NCBI GenBank assembly: GCA_046048095.1
Contig: JBJOGS010000089.1
Coordinates: forward strand, 1-12,087
DNA from: UBA3478 sp046048095
Lineage (GTDB): Bacteria; Bacteroidota; Bacteroidia; Flavobacteriales; Flavobacteriaceae
Reading direction: 5' to 3'
Length of the DNA stretch: 12,087 nt
This document shows positions 1-7,700 of the stretch, in pieces (within the stretch, counting starts at the first letter, position 1; each line of letters begins with the position of its first letter). The notes beneath the pieces are model-generated. The model ran no database searches. It was not told the origin of the DNA and was given only the letters and a program-made list of their open reading frames with translations. Made by a program: the position numbers and the translations under genes.

Positions 1-10
1 GAATTAAATG

Positions 11-18
11 TATCTTTG
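11..18 (+). promoter_or_regulatory. Bacteroidota-type -7 promoter element for tRNA-Arg
   Basis: The octamer TATCTTTG matches the Bacteroidota consensus TAnnTTTG at every defined base. It ends 12 bases before the mature tRNA 5' end, so transcription would start a few bases upstream of the tRNA. The partner -33 element would lie at or beyond the left edge of the window and cannot be judged. The same octamer occurs upstream of tsaD on the other strand. Confidence 0.65.
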
Positions 19-30
19 CGCCTCAAATTC

Positions 31-104
31 GGTCGCGTAGCTCAGCTGGATAGAGCATCTGCCTTCTAAGCAGACGGTCGCAGGTTCGAATCCTGCCGCG
101 ATCA
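31..104 (+). tRNA. tRNA-Arg (anticodon UCU)
   Basis: A complete cloverleaf can be folded by eye. The 7-bp acceptor stem pairs 31-37 with 97-103 and contains one G-U pair. The D-arm lies at about 40-56. The anticodon stem pairs 58-62 with 70-74 around the loop CTTCTAA. The T-arm pairs 80-84 with 92-96 around TTCGAAT. The anticodon TCT at 65-67 decodes AGA and, by wobble, AGG arginine codons. Base 104 (A) is the discriminator and no CCA end is encoded, so CCA is added after transcription. The gene has its own -7 element upstream and an intrinsic terminator 20 bases downstream, so it appears to be a single-gene transcription unit. Confidence 0.97.
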
Positions 105-123
105 CTTAAGGATCAAGAAAATG

Positions 124-150
124 CTGGCACCGAAGGGTGCCAGTTTTTTT
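124..150 (+). terminator. Intrinsic terminator of the tRNA-Arg gene
   Basis: A perfect 8-bp GC-rich stem (CTGGCACC at 124-131, GGTGCCAG at 136-143) with loop GAAG is followed immediately by seven T residues at 144-150. This is a canonical Rho-independent terminator on the plus strand, 20 bases after the tRNA. It also forms the left lateral hairpin of the larger palindrome. Confidence 0.88.
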
Positions 151-194
151 ATGTCTAGTTGCGTGACAAGCTCGCTTGTCAAAGCAACTAGCAT

Positions 195-221
195 AAAAAA
201 ACTAAGTGCTGCGTAGCAGCA
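195..221 (-). terminator. Possible terminator for the minus-strand operon
   Basis: Read on the minus strand, the hairpin TGCTGC-TAC-GCAGCA (221 to 207) is followed after five bases by seven T residues (201 to 195). The five-base spacer is longer than usual for an intrinsic terminator. The site lies about 170 bases beyond the last stop codon of the operon at 390, and I see no better terminator between them. It would make the region a pair of convergent terminators. Confidence 0.35.
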
Positions 222-247
222 GCATTTTCTTGATTTAGACTACGGAG
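220..247 (+). repeat. 28-bp direct repeat, copy 1
   Basis: This 28-base unit starts CAGCATTTTCTTGAT and ends ACTACGGAG. It recurs at 301-328 with a single T/C difference at its seventh base, 81 bp downstream. Its first 15 bases are also the right outer arm of the palindrome, so an inverted copy of them stands at 112-126. That makes three related copies within 220 bp. Confidence 0.8.
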
Positions 248-292
248 CGCAAAGGAAAACACGAAGCGCTAGCTTCGGGTAATCCTGTGCGC
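247..292. other. Imperfect hairpin between the 28-bp direct repeats
   Basis: GCGCA (247-251) pairs with TGCGC (288-292), AGGA (253-256) with TCCT (283-286), and CGAAGC (262-267) with GCTTCG (272-277) around a GCTA loop. The hairpin fills nearly all of the spacer between the two 28-bp repeats. No T-run follows it, so it is unlikely to be an intrinsic terminator. It may be part of a repeat element or a structured untranslated RNA; no known RNA family is recognised. Confidence 0.5.
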
Positions 293-300
293 AATTAGGG

Positions 301-328
301 CAGCATCTTCTTGATTTAGACTACGGAG
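301..328 (+). repeat. 28-bp direct repeat, copy 2
   Basis: This matches 27 of 28 bases of the unit at 220-247, in the same orientation. Sequence beyond 328 (TGGTTTGAAG...) shows no likeness to the sequence after copy 1, so the similarity stops exactly at the 28-base boundary. The remaining stretch to 389 holds only weak dyads such as GGTTT/AAACC and nothing I can name. Confidence 0.8.
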
Positions 329-389
329 TGGTTTGAAGAATGATCTATCAGCATAGTAAACCGGTGTATATCCTTCCGGAACAGCTAGA

Positions 390-629
390 TTAAATACTTA
401 ATTCATCCACGGGTTGCGCTACGAGATCTAATACGAGAGCGAGTAAATCGTATCCGAGGTATTGACCAATAAAGTAGGCCAAAAGGGCAAATGCAATAAG
501 GGCTAATAAAAAGCGGACAAGAATACGCAAAGGGGTGAGAAGGATCTTTAAAATTTTATAAATAACGACTACTGCTAGGGCCGAGGCACCAACAATGAGT
601 GCGATTTGAAAGTAGTCTAAAGCTTCCAT
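390..629 (-). CDS. Small hydrophobic membrane protein, function unknown
   Basis: This 79-residue protein is not recognised as a named family. It is mostly hydrophobic. A first predicted membrane helix spans about residues 8-24, a positively charged linker (YKILKILLTPLR) about 24-35, and a second helix about 36-56. A shorter hydrophobic stretch at 62-71 precedes an acidic tail, and the linker would probably face the cytoplasm by the positive-inside rule. I chose ATG at 627-629; an in-frame GTG at 636-638 would add three residues and leave 9 bp to the upstream methyltransferase gene instead of 18. It is the last gene of the minus-strand operon. It could be a spurious call, but its helix pattern and position in the operon favour a real gene. 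Confidence 0.6.
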   Translation of the reverse strand: MEALDYFQIALIVGASALAVVVIYKILKILLTPLRILVRFLLALIAFALLAYFIGQYLGYDLLALVLDLVAQPVDELSI

Positions 630-647
630 GCTTGTCACGAAGATACG

Positions 648-1862
648 CTAAATGATCACTTTTGTTGCTCTAATGATCAGTCCTGGGGACTGGCCGATGA
701 TAAAGAGAAAATCTGTTTCACTTTCTTTAAGTCCTAGTGTCTTTTTCAATTCGTCGGCTCGTTGCCTTCTTTGGTGTACCTGAACGCTGAATGCCTGTTT
801 TTTAAAGGCGTTCAACTGATTTTTCGAATAGGGCAGGCATTCTTCGATTTTAAAGAGCCTTCCAGGAAGCCCATGAATTTCTTTTGAGGTGGTCAATAGG
901 GTGCATTCGCTACAGGCTTCATGCAATGAGTCGTATTCATGCAGCAGCGTGTCTAGTCGTTTTGATTTCAAGAACGCAGCGGCAGGGTCAAACAAGTATG
1001 CGGCATCTTCAAAACCGAGCATTGGTTGGGGTGCTTTTGTCTTGGTGGTGGTCCAAGGTTCTTCGAAAATTTGTGGTGCTCGGTCTTTGTAAAGAAAGGC
1101 ATGAACCAATTTTTTTTCAGTCGTGTCCAATGTTGTGCTTAACCACAAAACGAGTTCTTTGAGTTCATTACCCACGGATAGCAGTTCGATGCGAAATAGA
1201 TCGGGAAGAAGTTTTTCAGCGTAGTGCAAATCAATCATGGGTGAGACCTTAATAGCCACCACCCTAGCCTTTTTGATGAGCGCAGGGTAGAGCGTCAAAA
1301 TATTCGGAGCGTAATGCTCAAATCCTATCCGCCTCATTCCTGATTTGTCTCTGCGGTCAGGGTCTAAAAAAATAAAGTCAACCAGATCTTGTTCTTCTAT
1401 AAAACGCTCTGCGGTGGTGTGCGTCACTTTTATGTTACCAGCGTTGAGCTGATTAAAGTTATGAGCGCTTAGAGTAGCCAGTTCAAGGTCGCTTTCAATC
1501 GCTTCAACGCGTTTGAATTGTCTGCTGAAGGCATGAGTATCTACCCCAAGTCCTGAGGTCAGATCCACGGCCGTTTGGCAATGGTCTTGGATGAGTGACT
1601 TTATCACTTCAGCTTTATACCATGCAGTAAGGGATGAACTGCTTTGTTCAATGGCCTTTGGAGGGGCTAAAATAATCCCTGAGGTTTGGCTCCATGCCTT
1701 GTTTTTTTTCTGAAGTTTTGATAACGCCTCGATTTGGTAGACCAGTTCTGCATTGGACACTCCTTGAAAGAGGGGAGGTTGAAAAACGAGATTTTTCACC
1801 TCTGACGGGGTATGCGTTTTGATAAATTCTTGAACCGTCTTATCGGCCAAATGAGGGTTCAT
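648..1862 (-). CDS. THUMP-like domain class I SAM-dependent methyltransferase
   Basis: This is a 404-residue methyltransferase of the PG_1098 type seen widely in Bacteroidota. The N-terminal part (about 1-85) is helical. The Rossmann core follows with SAM-binding motif I VDLTSGLGVDT (99-109), an acidic ribose-binding residue at E123 and the catalytic-loop motif FLDPDRRD (165-172). KVSPMID at 205-211 is another core signature. A ferredoxin-like segment begins around FDPAAAF (291-297), and a THUMP-like domain fills about 332-402 (from GLPGRLFKIEE to the end). THUMP domains bind RNA, so the likely substrate is a structured RNA such as tRNA or rRNA, but the modified base is unknown. The start codon follows the AI-2E gene's TAA stop with no gap, and the operon's other genes for RNA modification fit this role. 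DNA methylation cannot be excluded. Confidence 0.9.
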   Translation of the reverse strand: MNPHLADKTVQEFIKTHTPSEVKNLVFQPPLFQGVSNAELVYQIEALSKLQKKNKAWSQTSGIILAPPKAIEQSSSSLTAWYKAEVIKSLIQDHCQTAVDLTSGLGVDTHAFSRQFKRVEAIESDLELATLSAHNFNQLNAGNIKVTHTTAERFIEEQDLVDFIFLDPDRRDKSGMRRIGFEHYAPNILTLYPALIKKARVVAIKVSPMIDLHYAEKLLPDLFRIELLSVGNELKELVLWLSTTLDTTEKKLVHAFLYKDRAPQIFEEPWTTTKTKAPQPMLGFEDAAYLFDPAAAFLKSKRLDTLLHEYDSLHEACSECTLLTTSKEIHGLPGRLFKIEECLPYSKNQLNAFKKQAFSVQVHQRRQRADELKKTLGLKESETDFLFIIGQSPGLIIRATKVII

Positions 1863-2963
1863 TTATAGGTCTTTAGTGAGTTTTCTTACCCAAGCATGCT
1901 CGCGGTAGAACACCTTTAGAATGACTTTAATACTGGTGTACATCGGAACGGCTACGATCATTCCAACGATTCCAAAGATGAGTCCTGAACACAAAATCAC
2001 AAGAAAGATCTCTATGGGGTGAGACCTCACACTTTTGGAATAAATAAATGGCTGAGAAAAGAAATTGTCAACGAGTTGCCCAATGATTACCCCGCCCAGC
2101 ACGAAGAATAGTTTTGGAACTGTCTCTGTAGCAAAATCTAAGGGCACATCTGCAATGAGCGTCAACAGCAACATGATCGCCGCTCCAATGATCGGGCCGA
2201 TATAGGGAATGATATTAAATAGCCCACACAAAAAGGCAATCGTTAAGGCATTTTTTACTCCACCAAGAAATAGAGCGATCGCGTAAATACTCACGAGAAT
2301 GGTAAGTTGAAAGAGGATGCCCACAAAGTAGCGAGTGAGTAACAATTCAATTTTGTCGATAGATTCGAGGGTTTTTTGCTCTTTTTCGTCATCGATTAAA
2401 GTCAAAATCCCCCTTCTGAAAAGACGCTGATCTCTTAGAAAAAAGAAGGTTAAGAAAAGCACTGAAAATAAACCGATACTCAGCGAACCGAACGCTCCGC
2501 CAATTTGCTCGAGTAAGGAAGGTAAAAAATCGAGATTAATGGACTCAAACCACCGCGTCAATAGTTCTCTGAAATCAATGTAACCAGTCAGTTGCGGAAA
2601 TCGCTCAATGATCGCCTGATTCATTTGATCTATGGCAAGTAGGGCCTTGTTCGATAATTCTTCGACATCTAAGAGCGACAATTGTTCTCCTTGACTAAAG
2701 AGCATAGGAACAAACAGCGCAACTAGTCCGAATAAAATCACTAATTGAATAAGTAGGGTGGCAATGACTGCGGCCACATTAGGAAGTTTCAATCTTTGGT
2801 TGAGCAGGGTGACAATCGGTTTGCCAATAAGGCTTAAAATAGCCGCGAGCAGCAGGTAGACAATGACCTCTCGGATAAGATAAATGCTATAAGCTAAGGC
2901 AGCGAGCCCAAAAAGGCTGAGGGCACTTTGCACTATGGCCTTAGTCAGGTGTTGGGGAGTCAT
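1863..2963 (-). CDS. AI-2E family membrane transporter (PF01594-type permease)
   Basis: This 366-residue integral membrane protein has about eight hydrophobic segments. They fall near 10-30, 32-47, 65-88, 157-175, 212-234, 238-270, 284-300 and 317-348. Family signatures are visible: NIIPYIGPIIGA at 250-261, the conserved loop QLVDNFFSQPFIYSKSV at 296-312, and GMIVAVPMYTSIKV near the C-terminus. Members are named after E. coli TqsA, linked to autoinducer-2 export, but others act as Na+/H+ antiporters or are uncharacterised, so the substrate is unknown. I chose ATG at 2961-2963, which overlaps the rsmE stop in an ATGA junction typical of translational coupling. The in-frame ATG at 2988-2990 would add nine polar residues and overlap rsmE by 31 bp. 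The TAA stop directly abuts the methyltransferase start. Confidence 0.9.
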   Translation of the reverse strand: MTPQHLTKAIVQSALSLFGLAALAYSIYLIREVIVYLLLAAILSLIGKPIVTLLNQRLKLPNVAAVIATLLIQLVILFGLVALFVPMLFSQGEQLSLLDVEELSNKALLAIDQMNQAIIERFPQLTGYIDFRELLTRWFESINLDFLPSLLEQIGGAFGSLSIGLFSVLFLTFFFLRDQRLFRRGILTLIDDEKEQKTLESIDKIELLLTRYFVGILFQLTILVSIYAIALFLGGVKNALTIAFLCGLFNIIPYIGPIIGAAIMLLLTLIADVPLDFATETVPKLFFVLGGVIIGQLVDNFFSQPFIYSKSVRSHPIEIFLVILCSGLIFGIVGMIVAVPMYTSIKVILKVFYREHAWVRKLTKDL

Positions 2964-3685
2964 ACCCGATTGGTTTGAAGTTGTGCACACAAAATACGAT
3001 TAATTGCAACTATCGCTGCGGTTTCTGTGCGTAATCGTTGGCTTCCAAGCGAGAATACTGAAATCTGATGCGCTTGCGCCTTAGTGACTTCGTTTACACT
3101 AAAATCGCCTTCGGGTCCGATCATGATGTGGTAAGGGCCTTGTTGCTCAGCGAGGTAAAATAAATCTGATTTCTCTTTCTCTGCATAACAATGTCCCATG
3201 AAGGTTCGTCCTGGACGACTCAAAGAGATATACTCAATCACGGTTTGCTCAGGCATTAATTCAGGAATGTAGGCGTTAAGCGATTGTTTGAAGGCACTTT
3301 GAAGGGTGCGTAGGGCCCGTTCTTTGTTGAATTTAGTTTTCTCGCAATGCTCACCAATGAGGGGCGTAATGGAATGAACACCTAGTTCGGTGGCTTTTTC
3401 TAAACACCACTCAAAGCGGTCGTTATTTTTCAAGAGACTCAGCGCGAGGTGGATGGTCTGTTGGGGCGGTTGTTCGGATTCGAGCGTGTGAATCTGAATG
3501 TGACAAGCCTTCGGGTCATCGTTGATTATGGTCCCATGAAACAGATCGCCGCGACCATTTCCCAAGGTCACCGGGTCACCATTCTTTTTGCGAAGTACTC
3601 TGATTACATGTTTGCTTTCAAAGGCATCTAGCGTATACGCTTTATGGCCTGAAGTAAGCTCGGGGGCATAAAATCGTTGACTCAT
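2960..3685 (-). CDS. rsmE: 16S rRNA (uracil-1498-N3)-methyltransferase RsmE
   Basis: RsmE transfers a methyl group from SAM to N3 of U1498 in helix 44 of 16S rRNA, near the decoding centre of the 30S subunit. The 241-residue length is usual. The N-terminal PUA-like domain carries H26VIRVLRKKNGD. The C-terminal SPOUT domain with its trefoil knot shows EKATELGV (96-103), the segment FKQSLNAYIPEL (132-143), IGPEGDFS (189-196) for SAM binding and LGSQRLRTETAA (213-224) for the knot. All expected motifs are intact. The start ATG overlaps the tsaD stop codon by 4 bp, and the stop overlaps the AI-2E gene in the same way, so it is expected to be co-transcribed and translationally coupled with both. 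Confidence 0.97.
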   Translation of the reverse strand: MSQRFYAPELTSGHKAYTLDAFESKHVIRVLRKKNGDPVTLGNGRGDLFHGTIINDDPKACHIQIHTLESEQPPQQTIHLALSLLKNNDRFEWCLEKATELGVHSITPLIGEHCEKTKFNKERALRTLQSAFKQSLNAYIPELMPEQTVIEYISLSRPGRTFMGHCYAEKEKSDLFYLAEQQGPYHIMIGPEGDFSVNEVTKAQAHQISVFSLGSQRLRTETAAIVAINRILCAQLQTNRV

Positions 3686-4713
3686 GAGTGTACAGAATAT
3701 CGGGCTTGCGCTTGAACGGACAAATCAGAAAACGATCCCTTTAAGTACTTGAAATACGCATTAATGCCAATCATTGCTGCGTTGTCAGTGCAATAACGCA
3801 GCTCAGGAATAAATACCTTGAAATTCTTTTCTATGGCTGCGTTTTCGAGTGCTTTTCGCAATCCTGAGTTTGCGGCAACACCTCCGCCTAGAGTGAGTTG
3901 CCGTATGCCTGTTTGCTTCATGGCTTCAAGCACTTTATTCAATAATGAAGTGACAATGGTCTGTTGCAGGGTGGCAGCCAAATCATTTTTACGCTTAGTT
4001 ATAAACTGTTCGTCAGATTGTGCGTGGGACTGTACGAGTTTTGAAAATTGTGTTTTTAATCCGCTATAACTGAAGTTAAGCTCAGGTACTGCAGGAACGC
4101 TGAGTTCAAAAGCGTTGGGATCGCCCGATTGTGCTAGGCGATCAATATGAGGTCCGCCAGGGTATGAATACCCTAAAACTTTTGCAGATTTATCAAAACA
4201 CTCTCCGACAGCATCGTCTAGTGTTTGACCCAATAAAACAAAAGAGTCAAATGCATTTACCTGAACGATTTGGGTGTGCCCACCACTCACCGTTAAGGCC
4301 AAAAATGGAAAATCAGGGGGGGCTACATGCGCGTCTTTTATGAAATGCGCTAGAATATGCGCTTGCATATGATTTACCTCAATCAGCGGAATGTTCAAGG
4401 CATGCGCCATCGATTTAGCAAAAGAAACGCCAACTAGAAGTGAGCCTAGTAGTCCGGGACCTTTAGTAAATGCAATTGCCGAGAGGTCATTTTTAGCGAT
4501 ATTTGCTTTGTCTAGAGCGTATTGAACCACTCTGACAATGTGCTGTTGATGCGCCCTTGAGGCCAACTCAGGAACAACTCCGCCAAACTGAGCGTGCAAT
4601 TCTTGAGTGGCAATGCAATTTGAGCGCACTTCAGTGCCTTGCAAAACGGCCGCTGAGGTATCGTCACATGAAGATTCGATGGCGAGAATGAAAGGCGTTT
4701 CAGTACAGCTCAT
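3682..4713 (-). CDS. tsaD: tRNA N6-threonylcarbamoyladenosine transferase TsaD
   Basis: TsaD (YgjD/Kae1/Gcp family) moves the threonylcarbamoyl group from threonylcarbamoyl-AMP to A37 of tRNAs that read ANN codons. It works in the cytoplasm with TsaB, TsaE and the product of TsaC. At 343 residues the length is typical. Visible signatures are AIESSCDDTSAAV (11-23), the metal-binding NHMQAH with H115 and H119, SGGHTQIV (143-150), GGVAANSGLR (277-286) and the third metal ligand D310 in YCTDNAAMI. Nothing is missing. It is the first gene of the five-gene operon, and its promoter must lie in the 27-bp gap to tamB or inside the tamB start. A -7-like octamer at 4719-4726 would give an almost leaderless transcript. 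Confidence 0.98.
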   Translation of the reverse strand: MSCTETPFILAIESSCDDTSAAVLQGTEVRSNCIATQELHAQFGGVVPELASRAHQQHIVRVVQYALDKANIAKNDLSAIAFTKGPGLLGSLLVGVSFAKSMAHALNIPLIEVNHMQAHILAHFIKDAHVAPPDFPFLALTVSGGHTQIVQVNAFDSFVLLGQTLDDAVGECFDKSAKVLGYSYPGGPHIDRLAQSGDPNAFELSVPAVPELNFSYSGLKTQFSKLVQSHAQSDEQFITKRKNDLAATLQQTIVTSLLNKVLEAMKQTGIRQLTLGGGVAANSGLRKALENAAIEKNFKVFIPELRYCTDNAAMIGINAYFKYLKGSFSDLSVQAQARYSVHS

Positions 4714-4718
4714 GCAGA

Positions 4719-4726
4719 CAAAGATA
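4719..4726 (-). promoter_or_regulatory. Candidate -7 element for the tsaD operon
   Basis: Read on the minus strand the octamer is TATCTTTG, a full match to TAnnTTTG and identical to the element in front of the tRNA gene. It ends five bases before the tsaD ATG, so the transcript would start at or within a few bases of the start codon. No convincing TTTG -33 element stands at the expected distance, although that stretch is T-rich. Chance occurrence of a match in a short gap is possible. Confidence 0.45.
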
Positions 4727-4740
4727 ACCGCAATTACGCA

Positions 4741-7700
4741 ATGAGAAAAAGGCTCTTTTTATGGTTACGCATACTTCTTGCCTTACTCGTTGTACTGTTT
4801 TTACTGACATTAGCGGCATCTACCCCTAAGGTTCAAAATTATATCGCACAACGCTTAATCACAGATTTAAGCGCCCGCTATGGCATTACCCTTTCGGTCG
4901 ATGCCGTTCGTGTAAATCCACTGAGTTTGAATGCGACCATTCAGCATATTCAAATTCCAGATCACAAGGGAGACACGCTTCTGTACATTCGCTCATTAAA
5001 CGGTCGTTGGAGTTCGCTTTCTGCACTTATCGCCAATGCTTCGTCAACCCAATACAGATTGGGCGAGACGTTATTAAAGTTGAGAACCTATGACGGAGAT
5101 AGTTTGAGTAATCTCGAACTGTATTTAAGGCAGCTTCCTAGAGGTAGAAATGGACGCTTCGAAGCAAAAAGTATTCGAGCGGGAGCATTGCGTGTGAGCT
5201 ATAGCGATGATGAAAACGAAGATCAGCATGAGATGCGTTTTACAGAGGTGGCGATCAATGATTTTTTAGCCTCAAAAAGGCTCCTAAAGGGGGCAATGAG
5301 TGTTAAGGGAGCCTACTTTAAGAATGGAGCGCTCGTTGAGCCCACAATTACCGCCAGTGCTGCTTTCGATACAGCGAACAATTCCATAGAGGTTCGTGAC
5401 CTGCAGATTCGCACTGATTCAGATGCGATAGAAGTTTCGGACCTGACGGTGGATCGGTCATTAAAACAATTACAAGTTACCATAGCGGCGTCATTTTTTA
5501 GTGGAAAGCGACTTGCTGATTACGGAATAAATGGATTTGCTGCTACTGCCTTTTACGTGAGTGGAAGTCTTACTGCTGATCGAACTGGGGTACGCACCGA
5601 AAATTTAAGTGTGCAATGGGGAGAAAGTGATGCCATTTTTCGGGGTAACGTAGACCTCATCGATCCGATTCGCCCCTTTGCCCTAGAGATCACTTCGGTA
5701 GATGCGCTATGGAAAGACATGAAAGGCTTGGTTTTACTAGGGGATAAACGACCTGTTGTGCAGCCATTACTAGGTTCACGTGCCCCCATCCGCGGTTCAC
5801 TTCGAGTTGCCGGCGATAGCACACAGTGGAAAGCTGATGCTGCGCTGACCATTGAAAAATCTCGTGTAAGCGCCAGTTTCTCGCGTGTGGGTAAGCAGGA
5901 GTCTGTTCAAATAGATGCGCGAGGGTTCAATCTTGGATGGGTAGTGAACGGAGCCAATCAAAGGCTGACGGCGCGTCTAAACGCGCGCCGTAATTTAGGC
6001 GGTAGATTTGCTATTGATGCTCAAATTCATCAACTAGAGTTCGAACAAGGTTTTGACCTAAGGGCCATCAACGTCGAGGCTTCTCCGGTAAACACTGCCT
6101 ATGAGGTGCGTGTTTCAAGTCGCACTCAAGGGCAGTCTTTTGAAACGAATTTTAGGCTAGAAAAGCAGAAGGATCGTTATTCGGTTGAAGGAAAAGCATC
6201 TATTGAGCGGTGGAACGCTTTGCTGACCTTAACTGATTTTGAGGCACTTCCCTTTAGCACCTTTGCCGATTTTTCACTTTGGGGAAGTTCACTTAACGAC
6301 CTTCAAGGGCAATTGGATCTGAACGAGTTGCGCTTCTTTCCAACGAATAGGCCAGTAGTGAATGTGGGATCAGTGCGTATGAGCCACACGGCACTTAATC
6401 GCGAAAAGCGTCAATTATTAATTGTATCTGAGGCGTTTATCAATCTAGAAGTATCAGGAAACTATCATCTTTTTGATTGGAAAAAATCCTTGTCTCAATT
6501 TCGATTTCCTACAGAATTCGAGCTTGATGCCGACATTCAAACTGGCAATCGTTGGGTCGAGTTGATCGAAGGATCCACCGTTTTGCCTGAACTTAGTGGG
6601 TTTGTGCGCTACAGCAAAGGGTTACTTAAATCCGATATACGCCTATCTCAATTCAGTTATGATGTGTTTGATCTCAAACAACTTCATGCCTATACCGATG
6701 AATCCGGAGGGTTCATGCTCGAGGCGCAGTCCCTCATTAGTCCTTATTTCTCTTTGGCCTCAGTAAACACCACCATTAAGGGAAATCGATTAGAAGTAAG
6801 AGCCTCAACTCCCGGAGAGAATGCTGACCAATTCTTGTTCAACTCAAGTTGGAACCGAGTTTCTGACGATCAGTTACTGATTGCCATCGATCCGTCTCGC
6901 TTCACCTTAAAGCAATACGATTGGACCATTGAGAAACGCGCTGAGTTTAGCATTGATATCAAAAACAAACGGCTTGAGTTGGATCGGTTAGATTTAAAAA
7001 CCGTAGATAATGGCTTTCTCTCTATATACGGCGGCTACAATGATAATGCCAACTACGCGATTAACCTTGAATTGGAGAATGCTCCAATTGAAACGATCAC
7101 TCCGGCCTTAAAAAACCTCTCGTTAAAAGGAAGTGCCACGGGTTTCTTGCAGTTTAAAAAGCAGGCAGGTCGCTACGATCCTCAGTTCAACCTCAGTGTC
7201 GAAGACCTCTTGATTAATAACAAATTTGTAGGCTTCTTTAATGGGGTAATCTCAGGAAGTGCCAATGCTGATATTTTCACGCTGCAGGCAGACGTATTGA
7301 ATTCAGGTCGTGCCTCTTTAGAACTTTCAGGAATCCTCAATCAAACCGAGAACGGCTCTTTTGATCTTGATGTAGATGCCCGTCTTGCTGAGTTTGATAT
7401 CACTCCTTTCTCAGCGCTAGGTTCGACCACCTTTTCGAATCTTAGGGGGTTCGCCAGTGGTTCGGTGAGTCTAGTAAACACCCTTGAGCAACCCGAGTTG
7501 GTCGGGGCACTTGTATTGAATGAAGCGGGCTTGGGGTTTCCTTATTTGGGAGTTGATTTTAACATTGATGGTACCCCTGAAATCCGGTTAAACGGTACGG
7601 ATTTTTATTTCGATCATTTTAAGTTGGTGGATACGGCATTCAATACGGCAACAGAAATAGATGGTTTTATTTACCATCAGGGGTTAAAGAAATTTAGTTT

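Larger units (their letters stand above)
112..234. repeat. 123-bp nested palindrome behind tRNA-Arg
   Basis: The two ends, 112-126 and 220-234, are perfect 15-bp inverted copies. Inside, 142-153 pairs perfectly with 192-203 (12 bp), 155-162 with 184-191 (8 bp) and 164-170 with 175-181 (7 bp), leaving a CTCG loop at 171-174, a one-base bulge at 154 and a small internal loop at 163/182-183. Between the outer and inner arms a lateral hairpin sits on each side: CTGGCACC/GGTGCCAG at 124-143 and TGCTGC/GCAGCA at 207-221. The lateral hairpins share 2-3 bases with the outer arms, so the alternative folds compete. The left lateral hairpin with its T-run works as the tRNA terminator. The whole may be a bidirectional terminator region or the remnant of a small inverted-repeat element; the sequence does not decide between these. 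Confidence 0.8.

Noticed and set aside
121..216. Plus-strand 31-codon reading frame (starts MLAPKGASFF)
   Set aside because: It runs straight through the tRNA terminator and the palindrome, has no promoter after the terminator, and its codons are dictated by the hairpin arms.
280..292. Possible duplicate of the tRNA 3' end (AATCCTG) as an attachment site
   Set aside because: Only seven bases match before the sequences diverge, and there is no integrase gene nearby.
220..328. Two-repeat CRISPR-like array
   Set aside because: Only two 28-base repeats are present, the 53-base spacer is long and itself folds as a hairpin, and no cas genes are in the window.
360..380. CCGG...CCGG dyad downstream of the small membrane protein gene
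   Set aside because: The stem is only four base pairs with a long loop and no T-run, so it does not support a terminator.
884..1162. Plus-strand reading frames opposite the methyltransferase gene
   Set aside because: They have low-complexity, unrecognisable translations and lie entirely antisense to a gene with intact motifs.
5553..5852. Minus-strand 99-codon frame opposite tamB
   Set aside because: It is fully antisense within tamB, and its composition does not look like a real protein.
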